From Caulobacter radicis (GTDB lineage Bacteria > Pseudomonadota > Alphaproteobacteria > Caulobacterales > Caulobacteraceae), in contig NZ_QDKO01000036.1 of NCBI RefSeq assembly GCF_003094615.1, positions 1 to 64,000 on the forward strand: DNA of 64,000 nt, read 5' to 3'. Position numbers and translations under genes: made by a program. Shown here piece by piece: positions 50,400 to 59,800 of this stretch; the first letter of the stretch is position 1; each line of letters begins with the position of its first letter. The notes beneath the pieces are model-generated. The model saw nothing but the letters and a program-made list of their open reading frames with translations. It was not told the origin of the DNA and made no database searches.

Positions 50400-52049
50400 T
50401 CAGCGATAGCGGTAGAACTTCACCCGCTGGATCTGGAACTGATCGGGCGACAGGCGGATGTGACGTCCCTGGTGGGTCTGATCGCCGTTGAGCAGGCGGC
50501 CGGGGACCCAGCGCCCCTGGGCGTCGAACACGCCCTCCTCGGCCTTGTCGATCCCGGCGAGCGGCGGTCCCTTGCCGGCGCCGGCGAAGGTGACGACGAT
50601 CCCGCGACCGGCGATCAGATACTCCTCGGGACCGGTCTGGATGATCAGCCCGCCTTGGGTCGCGGGCTTCTGCGAGGCCTTGGGCGTCCAGGGATCGATG
50701 AAGCCGACCTCGAAGCGATAGTCACCCATCACCTGGCTGACCGGCGCGTCCTGCACGGTCCCGTCCTCCAGCACCCTGGGCTTGAAACCGGCCATGGTCC
50801 CTTTGCCCTGGGCGTGCAGCAGCACGGGCGTCAGTTGGCGCAGGACGTCATAGGCGTCAGCGATCGCCTTGTGCTCCTCGGCGTTGACGCTCTCTATGGC
50901 GAAAGGCGAGAAGCCCAGCGCATCGAGCTTGCCGAAGGCGTAGAAGGCGTTGGCCGGGGTTTCCGGGGCGCTGGCGTTGTTGGCCTCGGGCACGAACAGC
51001 GCGTTGTCGGGCCGCACGAACCGCGCGGCCAGGTCATTGAAGTTCGGGAAGTAGATGTCGGGCGACAGCAGGTCGAGGCTCGGCGCGCCGGCCTTCCAGA
51101 CGTCGAGCAGATGCGGCAGCGGCCCGCCGCTGGGATACTCGCCTGGCTTCTTGCCTGTGCGGTTCAGGGCTGCGTTGACGTACATCGGCAGTGGATAGGC
51201 CGCCTTGCCCGCCGCCGTCACGGCCTCGGTGTAGCGGGCGTAGGACCAGGCGGTGAACACCTCCTGCCCGGCCTCGTCGGCGCCGAAGACAGAAGCCCAG
51301 GTTCCCTTGTCCTTGCTTCCGTTGCGCTTCCAGAGATCGCGCAGTTCCGGCTCGATCGCCTCGCCGCCAGCTTTCAACTTCTGGATCAGGGCCGGCGGAA
51401 CCTGGCCGGCATAGGCCGCATCGGCGGCGGCGCCATGTTCGCGGGCCGAGGGCAGCATGCCGATCTCGTTCTCGACCTGGACCATCAGGACGGTGCTGCG
51501 CTCGCCATCGACCTTCTTCAGGTGGGCCAGCAGCGCGGCATAGGCCCTGGCGTCGACGGCGCGGGTGTTGTCGGAGAAGGCCGACAGGATCTCGACCGTC
51601 GAACCGTCCTGCGCCCTCACGCGCGGGAACCGCGTCTGGTCGCGCTTCACCCAGGCCGGGACGTAGGTCGACATGCTGTTCTTCCAGGCCCCGAACCACA
51701 GCAGAACCAGCTTCATGTCGTGAGCGCGGGCGTCGGCGATAAGGTCGTCGACGCTGGAGAAGTCGTAGACGCCCTCCTTCGGTTCGATCAGCTCCCAGGA
51801 GACCGGCGCCAGCACCGTGTTGAGGTTCATCGCCTTCAGGCGCGGCCAGTGCCTGGCCATGTAGGCGCGGCTTGAGGCGCTGGAGTTGCCAAGTTCGCCG
51901 CCCAGGATCAGCATCGGCTTGCCGTCGACGACCAGCCGCGCCGAGGCGCCGTGCTTTTCGAGACGCGGGATCTCCGCCGCCGCCACGCTTGCCGTGAGCA
52001 GGGCGGCCATCGCGACGCTCGCACCGAGCCAGGCGCCGAAACCTCTCAT
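50400..52049 (-). CDS. Secreted GH35 beta-galactosidase with DUF5597 end
   Basis: A 549-aa enzyme with a signal peptide (GASVAMAALLTASVAAAE). The GH35 TIM barrel (about residues 30-400) has the acid/base Glu195 in VQVENEIGML and the nucleophile Glu355 in LFVPEANN. The remainder (about 400-549) matches the DUF5597 beta-domain found in this GH35 branch. It should release terminal beta-galactose from arabinogalactan, pectin side chains or xyloglucan. The ATG at 52049 is preceded by GGGAGG. A FadR-type operator (52148-52162) lies 100 bp upstream, linking this distant gene with the manD regulon at 16.5 kb. Confidence 0.85.
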   Translation of the reverse strand: MRGFGAWLGASVAMAALLTASVAAAEIPRLEKHGASARLVVDGKPMLILGGELGNSSASSRAYMARHWPRLKAMNLNTVLAPVSWELIEPKEGVYDFSSVDDLIADARAHDMKLVLLWFGAWKNSMSTYVPAWVKRDQTRFPRVRAQDGSTVEILSAFSDNTRAVDARAYAALLAHLKKVDGERSTVLMVQVENEIGMLPSAREHGAAADAAYAGQVPPALIQKLKAGGEAIEPELRDLWKRNGSKDKGTWASVFGADEAGQEVFTAWSYARYTEAVTAAGKAAYPLPMYVNAALNRTGKKPGEYPSGGPLPHLLDVWKAGAPSLDLLSPDIYFPNFNDLAARFVRPDNALFVPEANNASAPETPANAFYAFGKLDALGFSPFAIESVNAEEHKAIADAYDVLRQLTPVLLHAQGKGTMAGFKPRVLEDGTVQDAPVSQVMGDYRFEVGFIDPWTPKASQKPATQGGLIIQTGPEEYLIAGRGIVVTFAGAGKGPPLAGIDKAEEGVFDAQGRWVPGRLLNGDQTHQGRHIRLSPDQFQIQRVKFYRYR

Positions 52050-52147
52050 CGAATAACCTCCCGAGCCCCGCGCCTGCGCGCTTGTTACCGCTAGCATTCG
52101 CGGGATCGCAGGCGATTTGTCAAACTGGAAGTCATACCAATTCGACA

Positions 52148-52162
52148 AATGGTCGGACCAAT
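52148..52162. promoter_or_regulatory. FadR-type operator upstream of GH35
   Basis: AATGGTCGGACCAAT is palindromic around a central G and keeps TGGTCnGACCA. It lies 100 bp upstream of the GH35 start and ends at the stop codon of the halogenase-family gene upstream, so it can only serve the GH35 promoter. Confidence 0.7.
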
Positions 52163-53691
52163 CAGGCCGGTACGCGTCTGCCCGCGCGGGCGGCGGCGCC
52201 CAGAAGGCCGGCCTTTTCGAGATAGAGGTCGTGCGGCGGCATGCCCGCCACCCGCTCGTTGATCGCCGCCCGGATGCGGCCCATGCGCGAACGCAGTTCC
52301 TCCGACGAGATGGCGTCAGCGACGGCGTGGTGGCCGTCGGGCACAAGTCCCTGCCCCACCAGGATGGCGAACCAGTTGGTCTCCTTGAAGAGCTCCTTCT
52401 GGTCGATCAGCACCTCGCCGCGCGCGCGGAACACCTCCAGCCGCTGGGCCAGGCTGTCGGGCGGAACCATGTCGCGGCACCAGCGCCAGAACGGCGTGTC
52501 GTCGCGCTCGCCGACCTTGTAGTGGGCGATGATGAAGTCGCGGACCTGCTCGTATTCCAGCGCCATCTCGCGATTGAACTTGTCGACCACGAAGGGATCG
52601 AAGCCCGTTTTCGGAAAGAGGGTCAGCAGCTTGGCGATGGCGGCCTGGATCAGGTGGATGCTGGTCGACTCCAGCGGCTCCAGGAAGCCGCTCGACAGGC
52701 CGATGGCCAGCACGTTGCCGATCCAGCTCTTGCGACGACGACCGGCGGTGAACTTCAGGATCTTGGCGTCGGCCAGGGCAGCGCCGTCCAGCCGCTCGCC
52801 CAGCAGGCGCACGGCCTCGTCCTCGCCGATGAAGGCGTCGCAGAACACGTAGCCGTTGCCACTGCGATGCTGCAGCGGGATGCGCCATTGCCAGCCGGCC
52901 TCGCGCGCCGTGGCCCGCGTGTAGGGCGTCAGTTCGCCGGCCCGTTCGCAGGGCACGGCGGCGGCGCGGTTGCAGGGCAGCCAGCGGCTCCAGTCGTCGT
53001 AGCCCGCCCCCATCGTCTCCTCGATGAGCAGGCCGCGGAAGCCCGAGCAGTCGACGAAGAAGTCGCCGCCGATCGTCCGGCCGTCGTCCAGCACCAGCCG
53101 CGAGACCTGGCCGCTTTCGCCGTCCCGCTCGACGCCGGCGATCTTGCCCTCGACACGGACCACGCCCCTGGCCTCGGCATAGCGGCGCAGGAAGGCCGCA
53201 TAGAGCGCCGCGTCGAACTGGAAGGCGTAGTTGATCTTGGGCAGGTTCGGCGCCGGCGGCGTGCGCATGAACCGCCCGGTCGCCGCCGCCAGGGTCTCGG
53301 CGTTGAAGCCGTCGTGGTTGCGGTCGCCGCTCTCGCGCGCCCAGCGCAGCCAGAAGTGCTGGAAGCCGACGCCGTCCATGTCCGCGCCGTAGAGGCCGAA
53401 CGGATGGAAATAGCTGTGCCCCAGCCGCCGCCAGTCGACGAATTCGATGCCCAGCTTGAAGGTGGCGTTGGTCTCGCGGATGAAGACGTCCTCATCCAGG
53501 CCCAGCACCTTGTTGAACAGCAGGATCATCGGGATGGTGGCCTCGCCCACCCCCACGGTTCCGATCTGCTCGGACTCGACCAGGGTGATCGAATAGCGGC
53601 GCGTCCCGACCGTCTGGGCCAGCGCCGCGGCGGTCATCCAGCCGGCCGTGCCGCCGCCTACGACGACGATGTCGCGGATCGCCTCGCTCAC
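52162..53691 (-). CDS. Flavin-dependent tryptophan-halogenase-family protein, copy C
   Basis: A 509-aa FAD-dependent halogenase-family enzyme. It has the flavin motif VVVGGGTAGWMTA at residues 9-21, the catalytic Lys79 in ATFKLGIEF (exactly the PrnA/RebH number), the hallmark GWQWRIP at 266-272, and Glu341 with halide-site Ser342-Thr343 in LEPLESTSI. In the known enzymes Lys carries HOCl to the substrate indole. All key residues are intact, so it is probably active, but no flavin reductase is in the window. The setting (TonB receptor, cupin-like gene, glycosidases) is that of sugar-uptake loci, so the true substrate may not be free tryptophan. Its start overlaps the middle gene's stop by 4 bp. 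Confidence 0.88.
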   Translation of the reverse strand: MSEAIRDIVVVGGGTAGWMTAAALAQTVGTRRYSITLVESEQIGTVGVGEATIPMILLFNKVLGLDEDVFIRETNATFKLGIEFVDWRRLGHSYFHPFGLYGADMDGVGFQHFWLRWARESGDRNHDGFNAETLAAATGRFMRTPPAPNLPKINYAFQFDAALYAAFLRRYAEARGVVRVEGKIAGVERDGESGQVSRLVLDDGRTIGGDFFVDCSGFRGLLIEETMGAGYDDWSRWLPCNRAAAVPCERAGELTPYTRATAREAGWQWRIPLQHRSGNGYVFCDAFIGEDEAVRLLGERLDGAALADAKILKFTAGRRRKSWIGNVLAIGLSSGFLEPLESTSIHLIQAAIAKLLTLFPKTGFDPFVVDKFNREMALEYEQVRDFIIAHYKVGERDDTPFWRWCRDMVPPDSLAQRLEVFRARGEVLIDQKELFKETNWFAILVGQGLVPDGHHAVADAISSEELRSRMGRIRAAINERVAGMPPHDLYLEKAGLLGAAARAGRRVPA

Positions 53692-55196
53692 GTGAACCGC
53701 AGGGGCGCGGGAGCCTGCGCGGCGGGCCGCTGGGCCATTGCCGCCAGCCTGGCCTCCAGCGGACGCATCCGGCCGACATCGGCGGCGATGCGGCCCAGGA
53801 TCTTCTGGAAGATCTGGATCTGCTCGGCCTCGCTGACGCCCTCGGCCAACGGATCATGCGCCTGCGGAATGACGCCGTGACCGATCAGGCAGGCCGCCCA
53901 GTTGGCGGGCTGGAAGGCCTCGTCCTCGCGGGTCGGCACGACGCCGCGAGCGCCGAACAGTCGCAGCTTGTAGGCCAGGTCGGCCGGCGGTTCGACGCGT
54001 CGGGCGGCTTCCCACGGCAAGCCGCTTCGGCGGTTCAGGTGATAGTGCATGGCCTGGAAATCCCGCAGGCTCCGGCCATGCGCCGCCATAGCCGCACCGT
54101 AGGCCCTAGCTTCGGGGCCGCTATCGATGTCGGCCGGAAACAGCGTCACCAGATGCGACAGACCCGCCTGCAAGGCGTGCATCGGCGCGGCGTCGGAGGG
54201 GTCCAGCGCGATCGCCGCGGCGCCCAGCGCCACGCAGTTGCCGATCCAGGGCCGCGTCTGCATGCCCGGCTTCAGGACCATCGCCTCGCCCTGCCGCCAG
54301 CCCAGGGGCGAGACGCCCTCGGCCCGACGGACCATGCCTTGCGCGTCGGCGACCTGGGAGTCGTAGACCGCAAGGCCCGCCGTATGGTCCTGCAACGGAT
54401 AGAGCCCCACCCAACCGCCGTCGACGGCCTCGATGTGAGCGTAGGCCGGCAAGGTGTTCAGGCGTTGCCCGGCCATCGGCAGAACCCGGTCGAACGGCAG
54501 CCAGGCGCTCCAGGCCTCGAAGCCCGCGCCCGGCATCTGGCCGATCAAAGCGCCGTCGCCGACATCGACGAACAGGTCGCCGGCCACCACCGCGCCGCCT
54601 TCCAGGCGCAGCGCTTCGATGCGCTCGCCCTCGCGCTCGACCTCAGTCACGGCGCCCTGCTCGACGCTCACGCCGTCCGTCAGCGCCCGCTGCCGCAACA
54701 GCGCGGCATAGGCCATCGCGTCGACATGCAGGCCGACGCCCGGCGAGGACAGCCGGCCGGGATCGTCGCCCTCGACGATCCGCCCCTGTTTGGCGGCGGC
54801 CGCGCCCAGCGAGAAGTCCTCCAGCCCGGTCTTCAGCCCGCGCCGACGCGCCAGCACCCAGTGGTGGACGAAGTCGACATAATCGACGGCATGCCCGTGG
54901 GTGTCGTAGGGGTGCAGGAAGGCCGAGCCGTCGCCCGCAAAGCCGGCGAACCGCTGGCCCAGGGATGGAACGGCGCCGCAACGGCGCGCCAGTTCGACAT
55001 CCGACAGGCCCAGCAGCTGATGCAGGTTGCCGACGGCCGGGAGGCCCGCGTGAGAAAGACCCGGCGTCGGCGGCGCGGTCTCGACGGCGCGCACCACCAG
55101 GCCGCCGGCCCCGAAGGCCTTGCGCAGGGCCAGGGCCGTCAGCCACAGCGGCGCGCCGGCGCCGACCACCACGACGGTTCGCACGGGCCGGCTCAT
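53688..55196 (-). CDS. Degenerate halogenase-family paralogue (pseudoenzyme), copy B
   Basis: A 502-aa protein aligned end to end with its two neighbours but stripped of catalytic features. The flavin motif GGGTAGWM is VGAGAPLWL. The VGVGEAT block is absent (LSHAGLPAVG). The Lys79 equivalent is Ser78 (GAVPSLGQRF), the WxWxIP motif is GGWVGLYPLQ, and the Glu-Ser-Thr triad is Asp335-Ala336-Ala337 (LDPSDAAP). The reading frame is intact with no stops, so it is conserved as a protein. It overlaps both neighbours by 4 bp. A structural partner of the active paralogues is one explanation. The ATG at 55196 is chosen because it overlaps copy A like the other junction. Confidence 0.85.
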   Translation of the reverse strand: MSRPVRTVVVVGAGAPLWLTALALRKAFGAGGLVVRAVETAPPTPGLSHAGLPAVGNLHQLLGLSDVELARRCGAVPSLGQRFAGFAGDGSAFLHPYDTHGHAVDYVDFVHHWVLARRRGLKTGLEDFSLGAAAAKQGRIVEGDDPGRLSSPGVGLHVDAMAYAALLRQRALTDGVSVEQGAVTEVEREGERIEALRLEGGAVVAGDLFVDVGDGALIGQMPGAGFEAWSAWLPFDRVLPMAGQRLNTLPAYAHIEAVDGGWVGLYPLQDHTAGLAVYDSQVADAQGMVRRAEGVSPLGWRQGEAMVLKPGMQTRPWIGNCVALGAAAIALDPSDAAPMHALQAGLSHLVTLFPADIDSGPEARAYGAAMAAHGRSLRDFQAMHYHLNRRSGLPWEAARRVEPPADLAYKLRLFGARGVVPTREDEAFQPANWAACLIGHGVIPQAHDPLAEGVSEAEQIQIFQKILGRIAADVGRMRPLEARLAAMAQRPAAQAPAPLRFT

Positions 55197-56722
55197 GCCA
55201 CGGCCTCCGCGATCGGACGAGGAATTGCGCAATGGCTGGCGACGAAGTCGGCGTGCGTCGGCATGGACGGAACCCGCCGGGTAATCGCCGAGCGCTGGCG
55301 CTCCATCTCGGCCAGGGCTTGCGACAGCGGCACATTGTCGACCATCCGGTCATATCCGCCCGGCAAGACGCCCTGCCCCAGCAGCACCGAGATCCAGCTC
55401 GGCAGGGCGAACAGGCCGTCATGGTAGTTGGGCGCCACGCCGCGATGCCGGAACAGCTCCAGCTTGTGCTTGAGGCTCTCTGGAATTTCCATCTCGCGGC
55501 AATGCTTCCAGAGCGCGCCGTCGGTGCGGGTGTTGGCGTGATAATGCAGGATCAGGAAGTCGCGCACCCGGTCGTATTCCATGTCGACCCGGCGGTTGAA
55601 CTCTTCGACCAGGGCCGGCTCGACCCGCTTGCCCGGAAACAGCTTGAGCAGGTTCATGACCGCGATCTGGACCAGGTAGATGCTGGTCGACTCCAGCGGC
55701 TCCAGGAAGCCGCTGGCCAGGCCCGCGGCCATGACGTTGCGCGTCCAGGAAGCCGTCCGCCGACCGGCCTTGAAGCGGATCTGGCGCGGTTCGGCCAGGG
55801 CTTCGCCGTCGAGATTGGCCATCAGGGTGGCGGCCGCCTCGTCGTCGCTGATGTAGCGGCTCGAATAGACGTAGCCGTTGCCGGTGCGGTGCTGCAGCGG
55901 GATGCGCCACTGCCAGCCGGCCTCGCGGGCGGTCGAGCGGGTGAAGGGCGTGAAGCGGTCGGCGCGGGCGCAGGGCACGGCCCAGGCCCGGTCGCAGGGC
56001 AGCCAGTCGGTCCATTCCTCGAACGGGCTATTGAGGGTCTGGCCGATCAGCAGGCCGCGGAAGCCCGTGCAGTCGACGAAGAAGTCGCCCCTGATCACCT
56101 CGCCGGAGGCCAGGGTGATCGAGGCCACGTCGCCGGACAGCGGATCGCGCGTGACGTCGACGACCTTGCCCTCGGTGCGCTTGAGGCCCCGCCCCTCGGC
56201 CACCTTGCGCAGGTACTTCGCATAGAGGCTGGCGTCGAAGTGATAGGCGTAGCTGTAGGTGGAATCGATCTTGTCGGGATCGGGATTGGGGAACTCGAAG
56301 CGATCGTCCCGCGCCGCGGCGATGGCGTAGGAGAACTGCTCGATGTCGAAGTCGTGGCCCGCCAGCCGGGCCCGATTCCAGTGATGGTGAAAGCCCGCGC
56401 CGCCGATGGCCGCGCCATGCACCCCGAACGGATGGTGGTAGGACGAGCCCTTGAAGCCCCAGTCGAGGAACTCGATGCCGAGTTTGAACGTGCCGTTCGT
56501 CTCGCGCATCATCTCGACCTCGTCGATGCCGACGAAGCGGTTGTAGTCGCGCATGGCCGGGATCGTGGCCTCGCCGACGCCGACGGTGGCGATCTCGTCG
56601 GACTCCACCAGCCGCACCCGCGCCTGATGCGGGCGCAGGCCGCTGACCAAGGCCGTGCCCACCATCCAGCCGGCCGTTCCCCCGCCGACGATGACGATAT
56701 CCAGGGGCGCGCTTGTTTCCAT
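55193..56722 (-). CDS. Flavin-dependent tryptophan-halogenase-family protein, copy A
   Basis: A 509-aa protein with an intact flavin motif (IVGGGTAGWMVG), Lys80 in GTFKLGIEF, GWQWRIPLQHR and EPLESTSIYLVQ. It is therefore probably a working halogenase-type flavoenzyme. It is similar to copy C along its length but clearly a separate paralogue (MMRETNGTFK versus VFIRETNATFK). It is the first gene after the TonB receptor (95-bp gap with a hairpin). An alternative ATG six codons upstream (56740) cannot be excluded. It probably acts with copies B and C, as the three are translationally chained. Confidence 0.88.
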   Translation of the reverse strand: METSAPLDIVIVGGGTAGWMVGTALVSGLRPHQARVRLVESDEIATVGVGEATIPAMRDYNRFVGIDEVEMMRETNGTFKLGIEFLDWGFKGSSYHHPFGVHGAAIGGAGFHHHWNRARLAGHDFDIEQFSYAIAAARDDRFEFPNPDPDKIDSTYSYAYHFDASLYAKYLRKVAEGRGLKRTEGKVVDVTRDPLSGDVASITLASGEVIRGDFFVDCTGFRGLLIGQTLNSPFEEWTDWLPCDRAWAVPCARADRFTPFTRSTAREAGWQWRIPLQHRTGNGYVYSSRYISDDEAAATLMANLDGEALAEPRQIRFKAGRRTASWTRNVMAAGLASGFLEPLESTSIYLVQIAVMNLLKLFPGKRVEPALVEEFNRRVDMEYDRVRDFLILHYHANTRTDGALWKHCREMEIPESLKHKLELFRHRGVAPNYHDGLFALPSWISVLLGQGVLPGGYDRMVDNVPLSQALAEMERQRSAITRRVPSMPTHADFVASHCAIPRPIAEAVA

Positions 56723-56778
56723 GCCGCCGTTCCCACCCATTTTCGGGCGCCGATCGAGCGGGCCCGTCTTCTTGTGAC

Positions 56779-56807
56779 GAAGGGGCGGACCGATGGCCCG
56801 CCCCTTC
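56779..56807 (-). repeat. Hairpin between receptor and halogenase genes
   Basis: GAAGGGGCGG (56779-56788) and CCGCCCCTTC (56798-56807) form a perfect 10-bp stem with a 9-base loop. On the minus strand it begins 11 bp after the receptor stop. It probably protects the receptor RNA and lowers read-through to the halogenase trio. Confidence 0.6.
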
Positions 56808-56817
56808 TCCAGATCGA

Positions 56818-59800
56818 TCAATACTTGAAGCGGAACGTCAACAGGTAACGCTTGTCGGTGCGGTTCCAGGCGTTGTCCTTCAGGAGGCCGCCGGCCGACG
56901 CGTCGTTGACCTGCTGCTTGAGCACGGACTCGGTGTTCAGCAGGTTGCTGCCTTGCAGGCTGATCTCGAGGTTGTCGCTGGCCCGATACCGGATCGAGGC
57001 GTCGAGATAGCCCGCGTCGTCCTGCCAGATCGGGAAGGCCAGGCAGCAGTCCATGGCGGTCAGCAGGTACTTCGAGCGCCAGTTGTAGGCCGCCCGCACC
57101 GCCCAGCGACCTTTCTCGTACATGCCCACGAGGTTGTAGGCGTACTTCGAGAGGCCTTCGAGCGAGTCCACCTGCACCGCCCCGTCGGCCTGGCTGAGGC
57201 CGCCGCCGCTGGTGTTGGAGCCGCCGCCGCCCGAGGCGTTGCTCAGATTGCTGTTCGTGATCCCCTTGTTCTCGACATAGGTGAAGTTGGCCTGGATCCC
57301 GAGGCCGTCGAACGGCGCGGGCAGGAAGTCGAAGTAGCGCTGGTAGGCTGCTTCGGCGCCGCGGATCTTGGCCCCGTCGCCATTGACCGGACCACGCGTC
57401 AGCACCGTGCGGGTGACGCCGTTGACCGTGACGTCCTGGTTGAAGCCGCCGTACTGGATGTAGTCGTTGAACTTCTTGTAGAAAACCGCCAGCGAGAACG
57501 ACCCCACCTCGGCGAAGTAGTGCTCGAGGCTGATGTCGATCTGGTCGGCCGTCATCGGCTTCAGGTACGGATTGTAGGAATCCGCCGTGTAGCGAAGGTT
57601 GGCCCCGGTGATGTTGCCCGCGCTGTCCTTGACCCACAGGGGATCATTGACGTTGTTCATGTCCGGCCCAGCCATGTTCACCTGAACATAGTTCTTCAGG
57701 TAGCCGATGTCGGGGCGCGACATGGCGCGCGACGCCGCCAGGCGCAGCTGCCACTCGTCATTGAGGTCGATCTTCAGGTTGAAGCTCGGCAGCACGTTGT
57801 GGTGCTTCTGGCGCACGGTGCTGGCCGAGGCCAGCCCATCGGTGAACGCCTTGTCGTCGGCCGAGAGGTAGCACCACAGGCTCTGCGGCACGTAGGCGCC
57901 GGCGATCGGCAGACCGTCCGGCCCCATCGGACGACCGCGCGGCTGACAGACCCGAGGATCGGTCTTGCCGAAGTCGGCGTGGACCAGCGAGCCGCTGCTT
58001 TCGTTTTGCGTCTCGACATAGCGCAGGCCGATGTTGCCGCTGATCCCGAAGCCGCCGATCGTGTGGTCGCGCCCGCCGAACTTCAGCATGAAATAGGCGG
58101 CGTTGGTCTTCTCCGAGACGTCGGTGATTTCCTGCGGCAGGAAGCAGTTGGTCTCGCCGGCGCGATAGCAGACCGCCTCCCAGCGCGAGGAGCCGACGCC
58201 TGTGTTGGAATAGCCGAAGGCCTTCTGGAACTTCTCCAGGTCCTTGACGAAGTCCATGCTGGCGAAGGTCAGCATGCCGGTCTTCAGCACGTCGCCGCCG
58301 AAGATGTCGTTGAACGAGCGCACGTCCGGCAGGTTGCGGTCCCAGCCGCTGAAGGTGGTCGTGGGATTGCCGGCGGCGCAGTCGCCGTTGACGTTGGCGG
58401 CCGGCGCGGTGCGGTCGACGTTGTACCAGAGATAGTCGGTGCTGTTGACGCCGCCGCCGCCCTGGTCGCAGCCCCAGGCGTTGGCGATGCCGCCCCAGTT
58501 ATAGACGCTCCAGCGCACCGTCTGCTCGCGGTCGGCATGGCGCGCGCCGACCTTCAGCGAATCCAGCCAGCCATCGCCCAGGTCGTACTGCACGTCGATC
58601 CGCGCGGCGAACTGGTCGCCTTCGCTGCGTTCCAGGTGGTTGTTGACGTTGTTGAAGCGCCAGGCGTTGGGGTTGGCGAGGCCGCCCGGGGCGTAGTTGA
58701 TGTTGGTGCCCGGCAGCACCGTCATGATCGGGTGGTCGCCGGTCGCGTCGATATTGAGGTTGGCGTAGGACACCAGGCCGACGTCGGCGTCGTAGTTCGA
58801 CAGCTTGGCCTTCACCTTCTGGACGTCGAAGTTGAAGCGCAGGCGGTCGGTCGGATCCCACTTCAGATTGAAGCCCAGGTCCTGGGTGGTCTGCTTGTTG
58901 TAGTTGTAGCGGGTGGTCGCCGACAGCTCGCCGCCGCGCTGCTCGGGCGCGCAGTCGGTCCGGCCCGTCCAGCCGTAGCAGGGCTCGATGACCGGCTGGC
59001 CCGTCGAGGTCTGGCCGATCAGGTAGCCGGCCCAGTCGTTGTTGGCCGAGGTGGTGTTGCCGACCCAGCCGAGCGGCGAGGTCATGATCCCGCTCTCGAA
59101 GTTCCCCTCGTCGTCGAACTTGAAGGTCGTGCCCGGCGCCGGCAGCACATAGGTATTGGCGTCGGCGTTGGTGATCTGGAAGTGCGGACCGCGGTTGTAG
59201 AGGCTGAAGGCGCTGCCCTGCACCGAGCGCTCGTGCCAGATGTTCTCGTAGCTCGACTTGTTGAACTGCACCGTGGCCAGGAACTTCTGGTCGTTGTCGC
59301 GCCACTGGCCGGCGGCGGCGACACCGTTGCGGGTGCGGTCGAACTCGGTGTGGGCCAGGCGGTACCAGGCCGGGATGTACTTGGTCCCGCCGCCGAACAT
59401 GGTCACATCCTTGAAGATGCCCATGCGGCCGAACTGCGAGCTTTCCGAGATGGTGTTCAGCTCCGAATGGGCGCCGTTCACCATCAGGCCGAACTCGCCG
59501 ATCTCGGTCGCCCAACGGTTGGCGTAGATCGCCGAGACTTCGGGCGTCACCTGTTCGGACAGGTTGCCGTAGTTCAGCGAGGTGGTGATGCCGATCACCC
59601 TGCCAGCGCTGTCGAACGGCAGGCGGGTCTTCAGGTCGACCGTGCCGGCGATGCCGCCCTCGATCAGTTCGGCGGTCTGGTTCTTGTAGGTGTCGACCCC
59701 GCCCATCAGCTCGGGCGAGACGTCGCCCCACGACAGGCCGCGCGAGGAGTTGGCGCTGAAGGTGTCGCGACCGTTGAACTCCGAGCGCACCTGCGACAGG

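Noticed and set aside
53688-55196. Calling the middle halogenase a pseudogene
   Set aside because: The frame is complete, overlaps both neighbours by 4 bp and keeps overall fold features, so loss of catalytic residues looks like functional change instead of decay.
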